A stretch of DNA of 42,996 bases from Fundidesulfovibrio agrisoli (GTDB taxonomy: Bacteria; Desulfobacterota; Desulfovibrionia; Desulfovibrionales; Desulfovibrionaceae). The translations under genes were made by a program, and so were the position numbers. Positions 1-7,451 of the stretch are shown here, piece by piece (position 1 is the stretch's first letter; every line of letters begins with the position of its first letter). Location of the stretch: assembly GCF_022808715.1 (NCBI RefSeq), contig NZ_JAKZKX010000013.1, positions 1 through 42,996 of the forward strand, in the 5' to 3' direction. Below the pieces are notes generated by a model, which saw only the letters and a list, made by a program, of their open reading frames with translations, was not told where the DNA came from and made no database searches.

Positions 1-30
1 GTTCGAGCCCGAGACTCGTTTTCTGAGCCA

Positions 31-84
31 ACGCGAAGCGGAATGGGAGTCCAGAGGGCCGAAGGCCCTTTGGCCGCCGGAGGC
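31..84 (+). repeat. REP-like intergenic repeat, copy A
   Basis: GC-rich intergenic element. It has a short CGCGAAGCG module, a GGGAGTCCAGAGGG module, an inverted repeat (AGGGCC-GAAGGCCCT), and ends in the signature TGGCCGCCGGAGGC. The same layout occurs at 26691-26746, 26925-26986 (inverted) and 28791-28846. It lies just downstream of the uppS terminator. The first 30 bases of the window contain no gene I can support. Confidence 0.7.
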
Positions 85-100
85 ATATTGTGACGATCCA

Positions 101-129
101 ATGAAAAACGCCCGCTTGCGCGGGCGTTT
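101..129 (-). terminator. Intrinsic terminator of uppS
   Basis: Read on the minus strand, a 10-bp stem (AAACGCCCGC with its complement, loop of 4) is followed by a T-rich tail (TTTTTCAT). It starts 11 bases after the uppS stop codon, so the pyrH-frr-uppS transcript appears to end here. Confidence 0.8.
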
Positions 130-139
130 CGTTATTCTG

Positions 140-868
140 CTAATTCCCGGCCTCTTCGGCCTGGGCTCCGGTGAGCCCGTAGCGCCGCTGTCTGGCGGCG
201 TAGGACTCCAGGGCCTTGTCCAGTTCGGCTGCGTCGAAGTCCGGCCAGGGCACGTCCGTGAAGTAGTACTCCGCGTAGGCGCTCTGCCAGAGCAGGTAGT
301 TGCTGATGCGCACCTCTCCGCTGGTGCGGATCACCAGGTCGGGGTCGGGCTGGCCCGCGGTGTACAGCTCCGCGGAGAAGCTCTCCTCGGTGACGCCCTT
401 GGGCCCCACGCCGCGCTCCATGAGCCTGCGGCAGGCCCGCAGGATCTCCTCCCGGCCGGAGTAGTTCAGGGCCAGGTTGAGCGACATGGAGGCGCACTTC
501 TCGGTCTTCTTGATGACGTGCTTGAGCACCTGGCGCATGGTGAACGGAAACTGGTCCATCTCGCCGAACACGCGCAGCCTGATGTCCTGCTCCACAAGGG
601 AGGAGAGCTCGTTGTTCAGGAAGCGCACGATGAGGTCGAACAGGAAGTTCACCTCGTCCTTGGGCCGCCCCCAGTTCTCTGTGGAGAACGTGTAGAGCGT
701 CAGGTGGCCGATGCCCAGTTCCCGGCAGCGCGTCACCAGGGCCTTGGCGTTGCGGGTGCCCGCGTCGTGGCCCTCGCTGCGCGTGAGGCCCTGGCGCTGG
801 GCCCAGCGGCCGTTGCCGTCCATGATGACGGCCAGGTGGCGCGGCAGCGCCGAAGCCGGGGCCGTCAT
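140..868 (-). CDS. uppS: Isoprenyl transferase (undecaprenyl diphosphate synthase)
   Basis: Cis-prenyltransferase that condenses isopentenyl diphosphate onto farnesyl diphosphate to make the C55 carrier lipid for peptidoglycan and surface polysaccharides. The 242-residue length is typical. The N-terminal MDGNGRW motif is present with catalytic Asp17. The TFSTENW motif follows, and near the C-terminus RTSGE leads into NYLLWQSAYAEYYF, which forms the diphosphate-binding and dimer region. The start codon overlaps the frr stop (TAATG), so the two are probably translationally coupled. It is the last gene of the rpsB-tsf-pyrH-frr-uppS array. In many bacteria cdsA and dxr come next, but here a terminator and a repeat element follow. 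Confidence 0.96.
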   Translation of the reverse strand: MTAPASALPRHLAVIMDGNGRWAQRQGLTRSEGHDAGTRNAKALVTRCRELGIGHLTLYTFSTENWGRPKDEVNFLFDLIVRFLNNELSSLVEQDIRLRVFGEMDQFPFTMRQVLKHVIKKTEKCASMSLNLALNYSGREEILRACRRLMERGVGPKGVTEESFSAELYTAGQPDPDLVIRTSGEVRISNYLLWQSAYAEYYFTDVPWPDFDAAELDKALESYAARQRRYGLTGAQAEEAGN

Positions 869-1422
869 TAGATCTCCATGATTTCCTTCTCCTTCTTGGC
901 GAGCTGCTGGTCGAGCTTGGCCACGAAGGAGTCGGTGATCTTCTGGATTTCAGCCTCGCCCTTGCGCACGTCGTCCTCGGAGAGGGACTTGTCCTTGAGC
1001 TTCTTCTTCAGGGCGTCGTTGGCGTCGCGGCGGATGTTGCGCACGGCCACCTTGCCTTCCTCGGTGTACTTCTTGGCCACCTTGACCAGCTCCTTGCGGC
1101 GGTCCTCGGTGAGGGGAGGCATGCCGATGCGGATGATCTTGCCGTCGTTGACCGGGTTGAGGCCCAGGTCGGACTTCTGGATGGCCTTCTCGATCAGGCC
1201 GAAGGCGGCGCGGTCCCAGGGCTGGATGGTGATGGTGCGGCTGTCCGGCGTGGAGACGGAAGCCAACTGGTCGATGGGCGTGGGTGTGCCGTAGTAGTCC
1301 ACCTTGATGCCGTCGAGCAGGGCAACGGAGGCCCGGCCGGTGCGCAGGTGGGAGAATTCCTTGTCCAGGGCCGCGGAGGCCTTTTCCATGCGGGTCTTGA
1401 CGTCAGCGATCACGGCGTCCAT
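868..1422 (-). CDS. frr: Ribosome recycling factor
   Basis: RRF splits the post-termination ribosome together with EF-G. The 184-residue length matches the family. The N-terminal region holds [11 protein letters not shown], the tip of the three-helix bundle, and the middle holds the [16 protein letters not shown] segment leading into [21 protein letters not shown], which is highly conserved. The C-terminus is a Lys/Glu-rich helix. It lies 10 bases after pyrH with an AGGAGAG ribosome-binding site, and its stop overlaps the uppS start. The neighbourhood (pyrH, frr, uppS) is the conserved bacterial order. Confidence 0.97.
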   Translation of the reverse strand: MDAVIADVKTRMEKASAALDKEFSHLRTGRASVALLDGIKVDYYGTPTPIDQLASVSTPDSRTITIQPWDRAAFGLIEKAIQKSDLGLNPVNDGKIIRIGMPPLTEDRRKELVKVAKKYTEEGKVAVRNIRRDANDALKKKLKDKSLSEDDVRKGEAEIQKITDSFVAKLDQQLAKKEKEIMEI

Positions 1423-1432
1423 GCGTCTCTCC

Positions 1433-2146
1433 TTATTCCACGATGGTGCCGGCCTTCTGGCCGGTGACCACCTTTTTCAGGTTGCCGGGCACGAACATGT
1501 TGAAGACCACGATGGGCATGCTGTTGTCCATGGCCAGGGTCACGGCGGTGGAGTCCATGACCTTGAGCTGCTTCTCCAGCACGTCCATGTAGGTGAGGCG
1601 GTCGAACATGACCGCGTCGGGGTTGGTCTTGGGGTCCTTGTCGTAGACGCCGTCCACCTTGGTGCCCTTGATGATGACCTGGGTCTTGAGCTCCATGGCG
1701 CGCAGGGCGGCGGCGGTGTCGGTGGTGAAGTAGGGGTTGCCGGTGCCGGCGGCGCAGATGACCACGCGGCCCTTCTCCAGGTGGTGGATGGCCCGGCGGC
1801 GGATGTAGGGCTCGCAGACCTCGCGCATGGTGATGGCGGAGAGCACCCTGGTGGAGAGCCCGAGCTTCTCCAGGGCGTCCTGCACGGCCACGGCGTTCAT
1901 CACGGTGGCGAGCATGCCCATGTAGTCGGCGCTGGCGCGGTCCATGCCCGAAGCGGAGGCGGACATGCCCCTGAAGATGTTGCCGCCGCCGATGACCATG
2001 GACAGCTGCACGCCCATCTCGGCGGCTTCGACGATCTGGCCGCAGAAGGCGGAGACGGTTTCAGGGTCGATGCCGAAGCCCTTGGTTCCGGCGAGGGCTT
2101 CGCCGGAGAGCTTGAAGAGGACGCGCTTGAAACGAAGGTTTTCCAT
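1433..2146 (-). CDS. pyrH: UMP kinase
   Basis: Hexameric bacterial UMP kinase of the amino-acid-kinase fold, converting UMP and ATP to UDP for pyrimidine nucleotide supply. At 237 residues it has the family length. Visible motifs are LFKLSGEAL near the N-terminus (ATP phosphate loop), [10 protein letters not shown] (UMP site), and [17 protein letters not shown] in the middle. These are followed by [13 protein letters not shown]. An AGGATGAA Shine-Dalgarno precedes the ATG. It starts a second transcription block: a terminator and a large hairpin separate it from tsf, so it probably has its own promoter or depends on read-through. Confidence 0.97.
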   Translation of the reverse strand: MENLRFKRVLFKLSGEALAGTKGFGIDPETVSAFCGQIVEAAEMGVQLSMVIGGGNIFRGMSASASGMDRASADYMGMLATVMNAVAVQDALEKLGLSTRVLSAITMREVCEPYIRRRAIHHLEKGRVVICAAGTGNPYFTTDTAAALRAMELKTQVIIKGTKVDGVYDKDPKTNPDAVMFDRLTYMDVLEKQLKVMDSTAVTLAMDNSMPIVVFNMFVPGNLKKVVTGQKAGTIVE

Positions 2147-2305
2147 ATGAATTCATCCTGGGGAGGGCGCGAAGGGCCGCCGGCCGCGGGCCAGGCCGCG
2201 CGGCGCGGGTGCGCGGCGCCCACCCCGAATCCCGGCTGGCCGGGGCAGGGGGGTGCTACAAAAATGACGCGATCGACGCGAAGCTACGTAATGGTTTTCT
2301 TGAAG

Positions 2306-2351
2306 AAGCGCGAGGGGAAACTTTCCTGAAAAAAGTTTCCGCCCCGCGCTT
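2306..2351. other. Large imperfect hairpin in the tsf-pyrH spacer
   Basis: Inverted repeat with arms AAGCGCG and CGCGCTT (7 bp), continuing inward as GGGGAAACTT against AAGTTTCCGCCC, with an A-rich loop. It sits between the tsf terminator (2358-2388) and the pyrH start, so on the minus strand it could be in the pyrH leader. Its function is unknown. Confidence 0.55.
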
Positions 2352-2357
2352 GAGATC

Positions 2358-2388
2358 AAAAAAAACGGGCCTTGCGGCCCGTTTTTTC
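2358..2388 (-). terminator. Intrinsic terminator after tsf
   Basis: Perfect 7-bp stem ACGGGCC/GGCCCGT with loop TTGC, flanked by eight A on one side and six T on the other. It can therefore terminate on both strands. On the minus strand it lies just after the tsf stop and separates rpsB-tsf from pyrH-frr-uppS. Confidence 0.85.
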
Positions 2389-2393
2389 GGCAG

Positions 2394-3002
2394 TTATTCG
2401 GCTGCGTCTTCGCCCAGCTGCATGCGGACGAAGCGGCCGATCTGGATGTTTTCACCCAGGGTGGCCACCAGGTCGTTCAGCAGGGTCTGAACGGTGAGCT
2501 TGTCGTCCTTGATGTAGGGCTGCTCGAGCAGGCAGACTTCCTTGTAGTACTTCTTGACGCGGCCATCGACGATCTTGTCGATGATGTTGTCGGGCTTGCC
2601 CTCGGCCTTGGTCTGGGCGACGTAGATGTCCCTCTCCTTGGCGAGCACATCGGCGGGCACCTGCTCGGAGGAGACGCAGATGGGGTTAGCCGCGGCGATC
2701 TGCATGGCCACGTTCCTGGCGAACTCCTGGAACTTCTCGCCGCGGGCGACGAAGTCGGTCTCGCACTTGACTTCCACCAGCACGGCGATCTTGCCGTTGG
2801 AGTGGATGTAGGAGCCGATGACGCCTTCGGAGGTGGAGCGGCCGGCCTTCTTGGCGGCCTTGGCCAGGCCCTTTTCACGCAGCCAGGCAATGGCCTTTTC
2901 AGGATCGCAGTTGCAGGCCTCCAGGGCCTTCTTGCAGTCCATCATGCCCGCGCTGGTACGGTCGCGCAGTTCCTTGACAACACTGGCGCTGATCTGAGCC
3001 AT
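2394..3002 (-). CDS. tsf: Translation elongation factor Ts (short form)
   Basis: Guanine-nucleotide exchange factor for EF-Tu. The N-terminal UBA-like domain has TSAGMMDCKKAL. The core exchange motif TDFVAR is at residues 82-87, following VEVKCE. The protein is 202 residues, shorter than the roughly 280-residue E. coli form. It lacks most of the second core subdomain, as the short Thermus-type EF-Ts does. It starts two bases after the rpsB stop, so the two are co-transcribed, and it is followed by a strong terminator. Confidence 0.95.
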   Translation of the reverse strand: MAQISASVVKELRDRTSAGMMDCKKALEACNCDPEKAIAWLREKGLAKAAKKAGRSTSEGVIGSYIHSNGKIAVLVEVKCETDFVARGEKFQEFARNVAMQIAAANPICVSSEQVPADVLAKERDIYVAQTKAEGKPDNIIDKIVDGRVKKYYKEVCLLEQPYIKDDKLTVQTLLNDLVATLGENIQIGRFVRMQLGEDAAE

Positions 3003-3004
3003 GG

Positions 3005-3778
3005 CTATTGCTCCTCCTGCTCCGCGGCGGCTTCGGCCACCGGAGCGGCTTCGGGTTTCACTTCATCCTTACCGGCGGCAACCTCTTCCTTGGAAGCGGC
3101 CTGGCCTTCGAGGCAGGCGTCGGCCACGCAGGTGACGAAGAGCTTGATGGCGCGGATGGCGTCGTCGTTGCCGGGGATGATGTAGTCGATCAGGTCGGGA
3201 TCGCAGTTGGTGTCGACCACGGCCACGACGGGGATGCCCAGCTTGCGGCACTCCTGCACGGCGATCTCTTCACGCTTGGGGTCGATGATGAACGCGGCGG
3301 CGGGCAGGCCGTCCATGTCCTTGATGCCGCCCAGGGTGGCGTTGAGCTTGGTCACTTCGCGGCCGTACATGGAGATTTCTTTCTTGTGGTAGCGCTTGTG
3401 GATGGAGCCGTCCTCGAAGGCGGTCTCCAGCTTCTTCAGGCGGTCGATGGAGCCGCGGATGGTCTGGAAGTTGGTGAGCATGCCGCCCATCCAGCGGTGG
3501 GTCACGAAGTACTGGCCGGAGCGCTCGGCTTCCTTGCGGACGGCCTCCTGGGCCTGGCGCTTGGTGCCGACGAAGATGATGCGTCCGCCCTTGACCACGG
3601 TGTCGACCAGGAAGTCGTGGGCCTTCTGGAACAGCTTCACGGTCTGCTGGAGGTCGATGATATGGATGCCGTTGCGGGCGCCGAAGATGAAGGGGCGCAT
3701 TTTGGGGTTCCAACGGCGGGTCTGGTGTCCGAAGTGGACGCCGGTCTCGAGCAACTGCTTCATGGTGACGTAAGCCAT
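3005..3778 (-). CDS. rpsB: 30S ribosomal protein S2
   Basis: Small-subunit protein S2. The N-terminus ([20 protein letters not shown]) and the segments [19 protein letters not shown] and [10 protein letters not shown] are diagnostic. Near residue 200 there is the [21 protein letters not shown] segment. The 257-residue protein ends in an acidic Ala/Glu/Val-rich tail of about 30 residues, probably disordered. It is the first gene of the cluster, with an AAAGGAGAGA ribosome-binding site and a leader of about 100 bases behind a promoter at 3881-3909. S2 often autoregulates its operon through its leader, but I did not resolve a specific structure here. Confidence 0.97.
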   Translation of the reverse strand: MAYVTMKQLLETGVHFGHQTRRWNPKMRPFIFGARNGIHIIDLQQTVKLFQKAHDFLVDTVVKGGRIIFVGTKRQAQEAVRKEAERSGQYFVTHRWMGGMLTNFQTIRGSIDRLKKLETAFEDGSIHKRYHKKEISMYGREVTKLNATLGGIKDMDGLPAAAFIIDPKREEIAVQECRKLGIPVVAVVDTNCDPDLIDYIIPGNDDAIRAIKLFVTCVADACLEGQAASKEEVAAGKDEVKPEAAPVAEAAAEQEEQ

Positions 3779-3880
3779 GAGTCTCTCCTTTGGGTTTTTC
3801 CTCCACGCCGGGCCCCGCTGCCAGCCCGGAAGGGCACCCGTGGCGGCGATGACGGCGTGTGTGATGTTGTGAAGCAGGGA

Positions 3881-3909
3881 TAGCTACTACGCAATGCGCG
3901 TGTTGGCAA
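3881..3909 (-). promoter_or_regulatory. Putative sigma-70 promoter for rpsB-tsf
   Basis: On the minus strand TTGCCA (3904-3909) and TAGCTA (3881-3886) are separated by exactly 17 bases, about 100 bases upstream of the rpsB start. Prediction from consensus only. Confidence 0.55.
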
Positions 3910-3957
3910 GGGGGTAGGGGCCGGAGCGTGCGATTTTCGGCTCCGTGCAGGGCTGTT

Positions 3958-3994
3958 GTGCAAGGCCTTGCACTGGCATGTGCAGGCATGTGCA
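3958..3994. promoter_or_regulatory. Perfect 16-bp palindrome plus tandem repeats
   Basis: GTGCAAGGCCTTGCAC (3958-3973) is a perfect palindrome. It is followed at once by two direct copies of GGCATGTGCA (3975-3984, 3985-3994), the second running into AGGG. It lies in the 337-base divergent spacer between rpsB and the Met-rich protein gene. It looks like a regulator-binding array; the regulator is unknown. Confidence 0.45.
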
Positions 3995-4064
3995 AGGGCG
4001 GGTGCGCCGCATCGGCGATCTTTTTCATGAAAATCAGTCATTTCGAGCTGTTCTCCGTTGGCAC

Positions 4065-4096
4065 GCTCAATGCTACCGGGTCGGTAGGCATTGAGC
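4065..4096 (+). promoter_or_regulatory. Leader hairpin before the Met-rich protein
   Basis: GCTCAATGC-TACCG pairs with CGGTA-G-GCATTGAGC: 14 bp with one bulged G and a 3-base loop. It ends 19 bases before the start codon, just upstream of the AAAAGGAG ribosome-binding site. It could be an operator or a 5'-UTR structure stabilising the mRNA. Confidence 0.5.
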
Positions 4097-4115
4097 CCCA
4101 AAAGGAGTACAGAAT

Positions 4116-4799
4116 ATGTCCAAGACTTCCCGTTACCTGCAGGCCGTTGGCGGCATGTCCCTGGCTTTCCTCATCGGCCTGAGCGCCATGGCCGCCCAGG
4201 ACGCCGCCACCGCACCCAAGGCCGCCCCGCAGGCCCAAGCCCAGGCTCAGACCTCCGCCGCGTCCGCGCCCGCGAAGCCCCAGACCTTCGCCCCGGGCAT
4301 GCCCGGCTGGATGATGCACCTGCCCGCCGAGCAGCAGGAGACCGCCCGCAAGATCTGGCTCACGGAAGGCCGCACCGTCCTGGCCCTCAAGGAGATGCTC
4401 AAGGCCAAGCGTCATGAGCTCAACGCCATGATGGCCATGCCGAACGCGGACGACAAGGCCGTGGCCGCCCTGGTCAAGGAAGTCGCCTCCCAGGAGGAGA
4501 AGCTGCTCGGGGCCGAGGTCGCCCTGCGCCGCAAGCTGGAAAAGGAAGGCATTCCCACCTGGGGCCGCATGGACGGCATGATGGACGGCATGGGCGGCAA
4601 GGAAGGCTGCATGTCCGGCATGATGGACAAGATGGGCGGCATGATGATGGGCGGCAAGATGGATAAGATGGGCCAGATGGGCGGCATGATGGGCGGCATG
4701 GACCACTCCTCGGGCCATGACGCCGGTCAGGGCGGCATGGGCAAGCCCGCCGCTGCGGCCGCCACGCCGGCCGCCGGTCACGGCGCCCACAACGGATAA
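4116..4799 (+). CDS. Met/His-rich periplasmic protein, heavy-metal-resistance/Spy-like
   Basis: Exported 227-residue protein. Residues 1-28 form a signal peptide with a likely cut after SAMA. An Ala/Gln/Pro-rich linker follows, then a helical stretch (about 60-150) reminiscent of ZraP/CpxP/Spy periplasmic chaperone-sensors (PAEQQETARKIW, then a KEMLKAKRHELNAMMAMP segment). The region from about 150 to 200 is extremely rich in Met and Gly (repeats such as GMMDGMGG and GGMMMGG), and the tail carries several His (DHSSGHD, GHGAHNG). Such Met/His runs are typical of copper or silver binding, so a metal-buffering or envelope-stress role is inferred. The start has a good AAGGAG site. It is monocistronic: leader hairpin before it, terminator after it. 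Confidence 0.7.
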   Translation: MSKTSRYLQAVGGMSLAFLIGLSAMAAQDAATAPKAAPQAQAQAQTSAASAPAKPQTFAPGMPGWMMHLPAEQQETARKIWLTEGRTVLALKEMLKAKRHELNAMMAMPNADDKAVAALVKEVASQEEKLLGAEVALRRKLEKEGIPTWGRMDGMMDGMGGKEGCMSGMMDKMGGMMMGGKMDKMGQMGGMMGGMDHSSGHDAGQGGMGKPAAAAATPAAGHGAHNG

Positions 4800-4827
4800 C
4801 GGATTTCCCTCCATCCCTCGCATGGGC

Positions 4828-4862
4828 GGGCCACGGCGCGGCGTCGTGGCCCGTCTTACTTT
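4828..4862 (+). terminator. Probable terminator after the Met-rich protein
   Basis: Stem GGGCCACG/CGTGGCCC with a 9-base loop, followed by GTCTTACTTTTC. The T-run is interrupted, so efficiency is uncertain. Confidence 0.5.
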
Positions 4863-4993
4863 TCGGCGCGCAGCCCCGATCCGGATGCCCCCGGAAATGT
4901 TAGACTTGGCCGGGCGGAGCATGTACCGTGCCTCGCGGCGGACCGGGCGTTGCCCGCCGCCGCGAACCACATCCAGTTGCGCAGCGGTACACG

Positions 4994-6877
4994 ATGGGAC
5001 ATCACGAATCATCCGTCGCCACGCCGGGGAACATCCCGGCGCAAGCGCCATCCGCCTGGGCGCAGGCCGCCGTGCTGGCGCTGCCGCTGCTGTTCTACTG
5101 CGCCGCCTGCCTCTACCGCCTGGGTGACAAGTCCCTCTGGGTGGACGAGGTGCTGGTGCCGCTCACCGCGCGCTACCCCGTGGAGTACATCCTCCAGCGC
5201 AGCCTGGTCACCGATTTCCATCCCCCCGGCTACTACCTGATCGTCAAGTTCTGGTCCGCCCTCTCGGATGCGGACGCCTTCCTGCGCGGCTTCTCCGTGC
5301 TCTGCGGGGGGCTGGCCGTGCTCGTCTGCCAGCGGCTGGGGCGCGAGGCCCTGGGCGCCGGGGCGGGCCTGGCCGCGGCCTCGGCCCTGGCGGTGAGCCC
5401 CCTGTTCATCTCCCTGGCGCGGCAGGTGCGCCCCTACACCCTGATCGTGCTGCTGTGCGCCTTGCTGCTGCTGGGCCTGTGGCGGGAGGTGCGCCTGCGC
5501 CGCGACGGCGAGGGGCGGGGCGGGGCCTGGCCACTGGCCGTGGCGCTCTGCCTGGGGCCGCTGGTGCATTACACCTTCCTGTTCGTGATCCTGGCCGGGG
5601 GGATCTGCCTGCTCACGGAGCCCGCCGCCCTGGCGGGCATGCTGCGCCGCCGCAAGGCCCTGCTGGCCGCGGGCGCGGCGAGCCTGGGCTGCTCCGGGTA
5701 TTTCCTGCTGCACCGCATGGGCGAGGCCGGGCAGCCCGGCACGGTGCTGGCCACGCTCAGCAACATCGGCTCCAACATGGTCTACCTGCTCTCCTACCAG
5801 TGGGGGATGAACACCCTGGCCGCCGCCATGGGCGCGGCCTGCCTGTTCGGGCTGTGGGCGGCCTTCGGGCGCTCCCGGCGGATGGGCCGGATGCTGGCCG
5901 TTTACGTGCTCTCGCCCTGGGTCGCGCTGGCCGCGCTGCGCTACGCCTCCTACTCCAACCCCTGGCACTACGCCTACACGCTGCCCGCCCTGGCCCTGTG
6001 CCTGGGGGCCGCTGCGGACAGGCTCTGCCGGGGGCGCATCCTGCCCCTGGCGCTTGTGGGCGCGTTGTTCTGCGCCGGTGCGGCCCTGCAGTTGGCCCCG
6101 CGCTGGGAGGCCCTGTACGCGGACGACTCCGAGAACTTCGCGGCGGTTGCCCAGGCCCTGGAGCGCGCGGGCACTGCCGGGCGGGCCTTCGTGGTGCCGG
6201 AGCGGCTGCACCAGAACGCGGTGGCGCGCTACCTCTCCCCCCAGGCCCGCAAGGACTTCCTGACCCAGCGCATCGGGCCGGAGTCCGGTGAACTGGAGCT
6301 GCTCTGCGTGGGGCCGGAGTGCGGCTCCGTGCTGGGCGACAGCTTCCCGGCTGGCTCCGGCGGGGTCTCCAGGCCCCTGAAGATCGCCAGATCCACCGCG
6401 CTGGACATCTCCGGCGAGCCGGAATCGATGGAGCTTTCCTTCAGGCCGGGCGCGTTCTACTCCCAGGTGTACGAGGCCGAGAACGTGCAGCTCGACACGG
6501 GCTTCGGGGGCAGGATCATGCCCACGGACAACAACGTCAGCGCCGGATTCGTATACCGCTTCGTGAACCGGGGGCCCAAGTTCCCCTACGCCTCGGCCAT
6601 CGTGCTGCGCTACGCCAACCTGGGCCTGGGCAACGCGCTCAGGGTCTCCGTGAAGTTCGACGACGAGGCCCCCCAACTGCTCTTCGCCACCGGCGGCATC
6701 GACGCGCGCCGGGCCAAGGCCATCCCCGTATTCCGGGAGAAGCCCTTCGCCTCCATGCTGGTCATGGTGGAGATGCTCTGCGCCCCGCGCACCCCGGCCT
6801 TCCCGGGCGGCAACCAGCAAACCATCCGGGTGGAGGGGCTCTCCATGCTCTTCTCCTGCTACAAGAGCCATGAGTAG
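4994..6877 (+). CDS. GT-C superfamily (family 39-like) membrane glycosyltransferase
   Basis: Large polytopic membrane protein, 627 residues from the chosen ATG. A GTG 22 codons upstream is also in frame. After the first membrane helix comes the WVDE motif with Asp51-Glu52, then DFHPPGYY (His76) and SLARQVRPYTL. This layout is typical of the PMT_2/ArnT superfamily, which moves sugars from polyprenyl-phosphate donors on the outer face of the inner membrane. About ten hydrophobic segments cover residues 20-390. The last 190 residues or so are soluble and probably periplasmic. The stop overlaps the following lipoprotein gene by 8 bases, so the two probably act together on an extracytoplasmic glycan or lipid. 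Donor and acceptor cannot be told from sequence. Confidence 0.75.
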   Translation: MGHHESSVATPGNIPAQAPSAWAQAAVLALPLLFYCAACLYRLGDKSLWVDEVLVPLTARYPVEYILQRSLVTDFHPPGYYLIVKFWSALSDADAFLRGFSVLCGGLAVLVCQRLGREALGAGAGLAAASALAVSPLFISLARQVRPYTLIVLLCALLLLGLWREVRLRRDGEGRGGAWPLAVALCLGPLVHYTFLFVILAGGICLLTEPAALAGMLRRRKALLAAGAASLGCSGYFLLHRMGEAGQPGTVLATLSNIGSNMVYLLSYQWGMNTLAAAMGAACLFGLWAAFGRSRRMGRMLAVYVLSPWVALAALRYASYSNPWHYAYTLPALALCLGAAADRLCRGRILPLALVGALFCAGAALQLAPRWEALYADDSENFAAVAQALERAGTAGRAFVVPERLHQNAVARYLSPQARKDFLTQRIGPESGELELLCVGPECGSVLGDSFPAGSGGVSRPLKIARSTALDISGEPESMELSFRPGAFYSQVYEAENVQLDTGFGGRIMPTDNNVSAGFVYRFVNRGPKFPYASAIVLRYANLGLGNALRVSVKFDDEAPQLLFATGGIDARRAKAIPVFREKPFASMLVMVEMLCAPRTPAFPGGNQQTIRVEGLSMLFSCYKSHE

Positions 6878-7379
6878 CATGCTGCGCGCCATTGTCCTCA
6901 TTGGCCTCCTGCTGGGCCTGCTCCTGGCGGCCGGGTGCGGCCAGGGCGGAGACGCCTTCGTGGCCGACGCCGTGCTGGAGGCCCCCGGGGGCGTGGTGCG
7001 GCAGGTGTACGGCCTGGGCAAGCCGAGCCTGCTGGGCTGTTCGGGAATCTACGCGCGGCTGGGGCAGTTCCCGCTGACCAGCCTGGCCTTCCACTCGCCC
7101 AAGGCCCGCGACGGCCGCCTGGTGCTGAGTTTCGTGAACATGGTGCCGGGCCAGTACGTGGGGCTCTCCATGAACTACGCCCCACTCAAGGATTGGAAAC
7201 TGCCGATGGAACTGGACCTTGAGCGCCGGGTGGAGCTGACCATGCCCGTGCGCATCGAGGCCGGGCTCAACGTGGTCACGCTCTCCTACCTGAACACGGA
7301 CGCGACCCCCCAGGGCTACGGCTACGAGTTCGGCTCCCGGAGGGCCATGATCGTGGATATGCGGGTGGAGGCGGACTGA
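6870..7379 (+). CDS. Lipoprotein of unknown function
   Basis: 169 residues. The N-terminus is a lipoprotein signal: a hydrophobic run ends in LLAAGC (lipobox), so mature protein begins at Cys23 or so. The rest looks beta-rich, with no motif I recognise. It begins inside the last codons of the glycosyltransferase gene (8-base overlap), which implies translational coupling and a shared role. The C-terminal soluble part of that upstream enzyme is also beta-rich, so both may be carbohydrate-binding-like modules; that is speculation. Gene structure is secure, function is not. Confidence 0.75.
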   Translation: MSSMLRAIVLIGLLLGLLLAAGCGQGGDAFVADAVLEAPGGVVRQVYGLGKPSLLGCSGIYARLGQFPLTSLAFHSPKARDGRLVLSFVNMVPGQYVGLSMNYAPLKDWKLPMELDLERRVELTMPVRIEAGLNVVTLSYLNTDATPQGYGYEFGSRRAMIVDMRVEAD

Positions 7380-7387
7380 GGCTGGGG

Positions 7388-7445
7388 CCGCCGAACTATC
7401 GGCGGTCCGGTTTTCGCGGCAACGCAGCCCGCGAGGATTTGAGGC
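7388..7445. repeat. Convergent-gene spacer: hairpin plus half copy of a palindromic repeat
   Basis: A 6-bp stem CCGCCG/CGGCGG (7388-7405) is followed by sequence (about 7410-7442) that matches the right half of the 125-bp palindrome at 12478-12602. The longest identical block is GCGGCAACGCAGCC. It fills the spacer between the convergent lipoprotein and RNase J genes and may act as a terminator. Confidence 0.5.
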
Positions 7446-7451
7446 GGGCCG

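Noticed and set aside
1-36. GTTCGAGCC at the left edge looks like a tRNA T-loop end
   Set aside because: No CCA at the right distance and the 5' part is outside the window; acceptor and T-stem cannot be tested.
101-871. Long plus-strand frame antisense to uppS, and similar long antisense frames throughout (for example 5009-7021, 20566-22773, 23827-26673)
   Set aside because: They are the high-GC shadow of real genes: Val/Gly/His/Gln-rich, with no family motifs, and without ribosome-binding sites.
4560-4750. Repetitive DNA in the Met-rich gene as a CRISPR or tandem array
   Set aside because: The repeats are codon-phased Met/Gly coding triplets without regular spacers.
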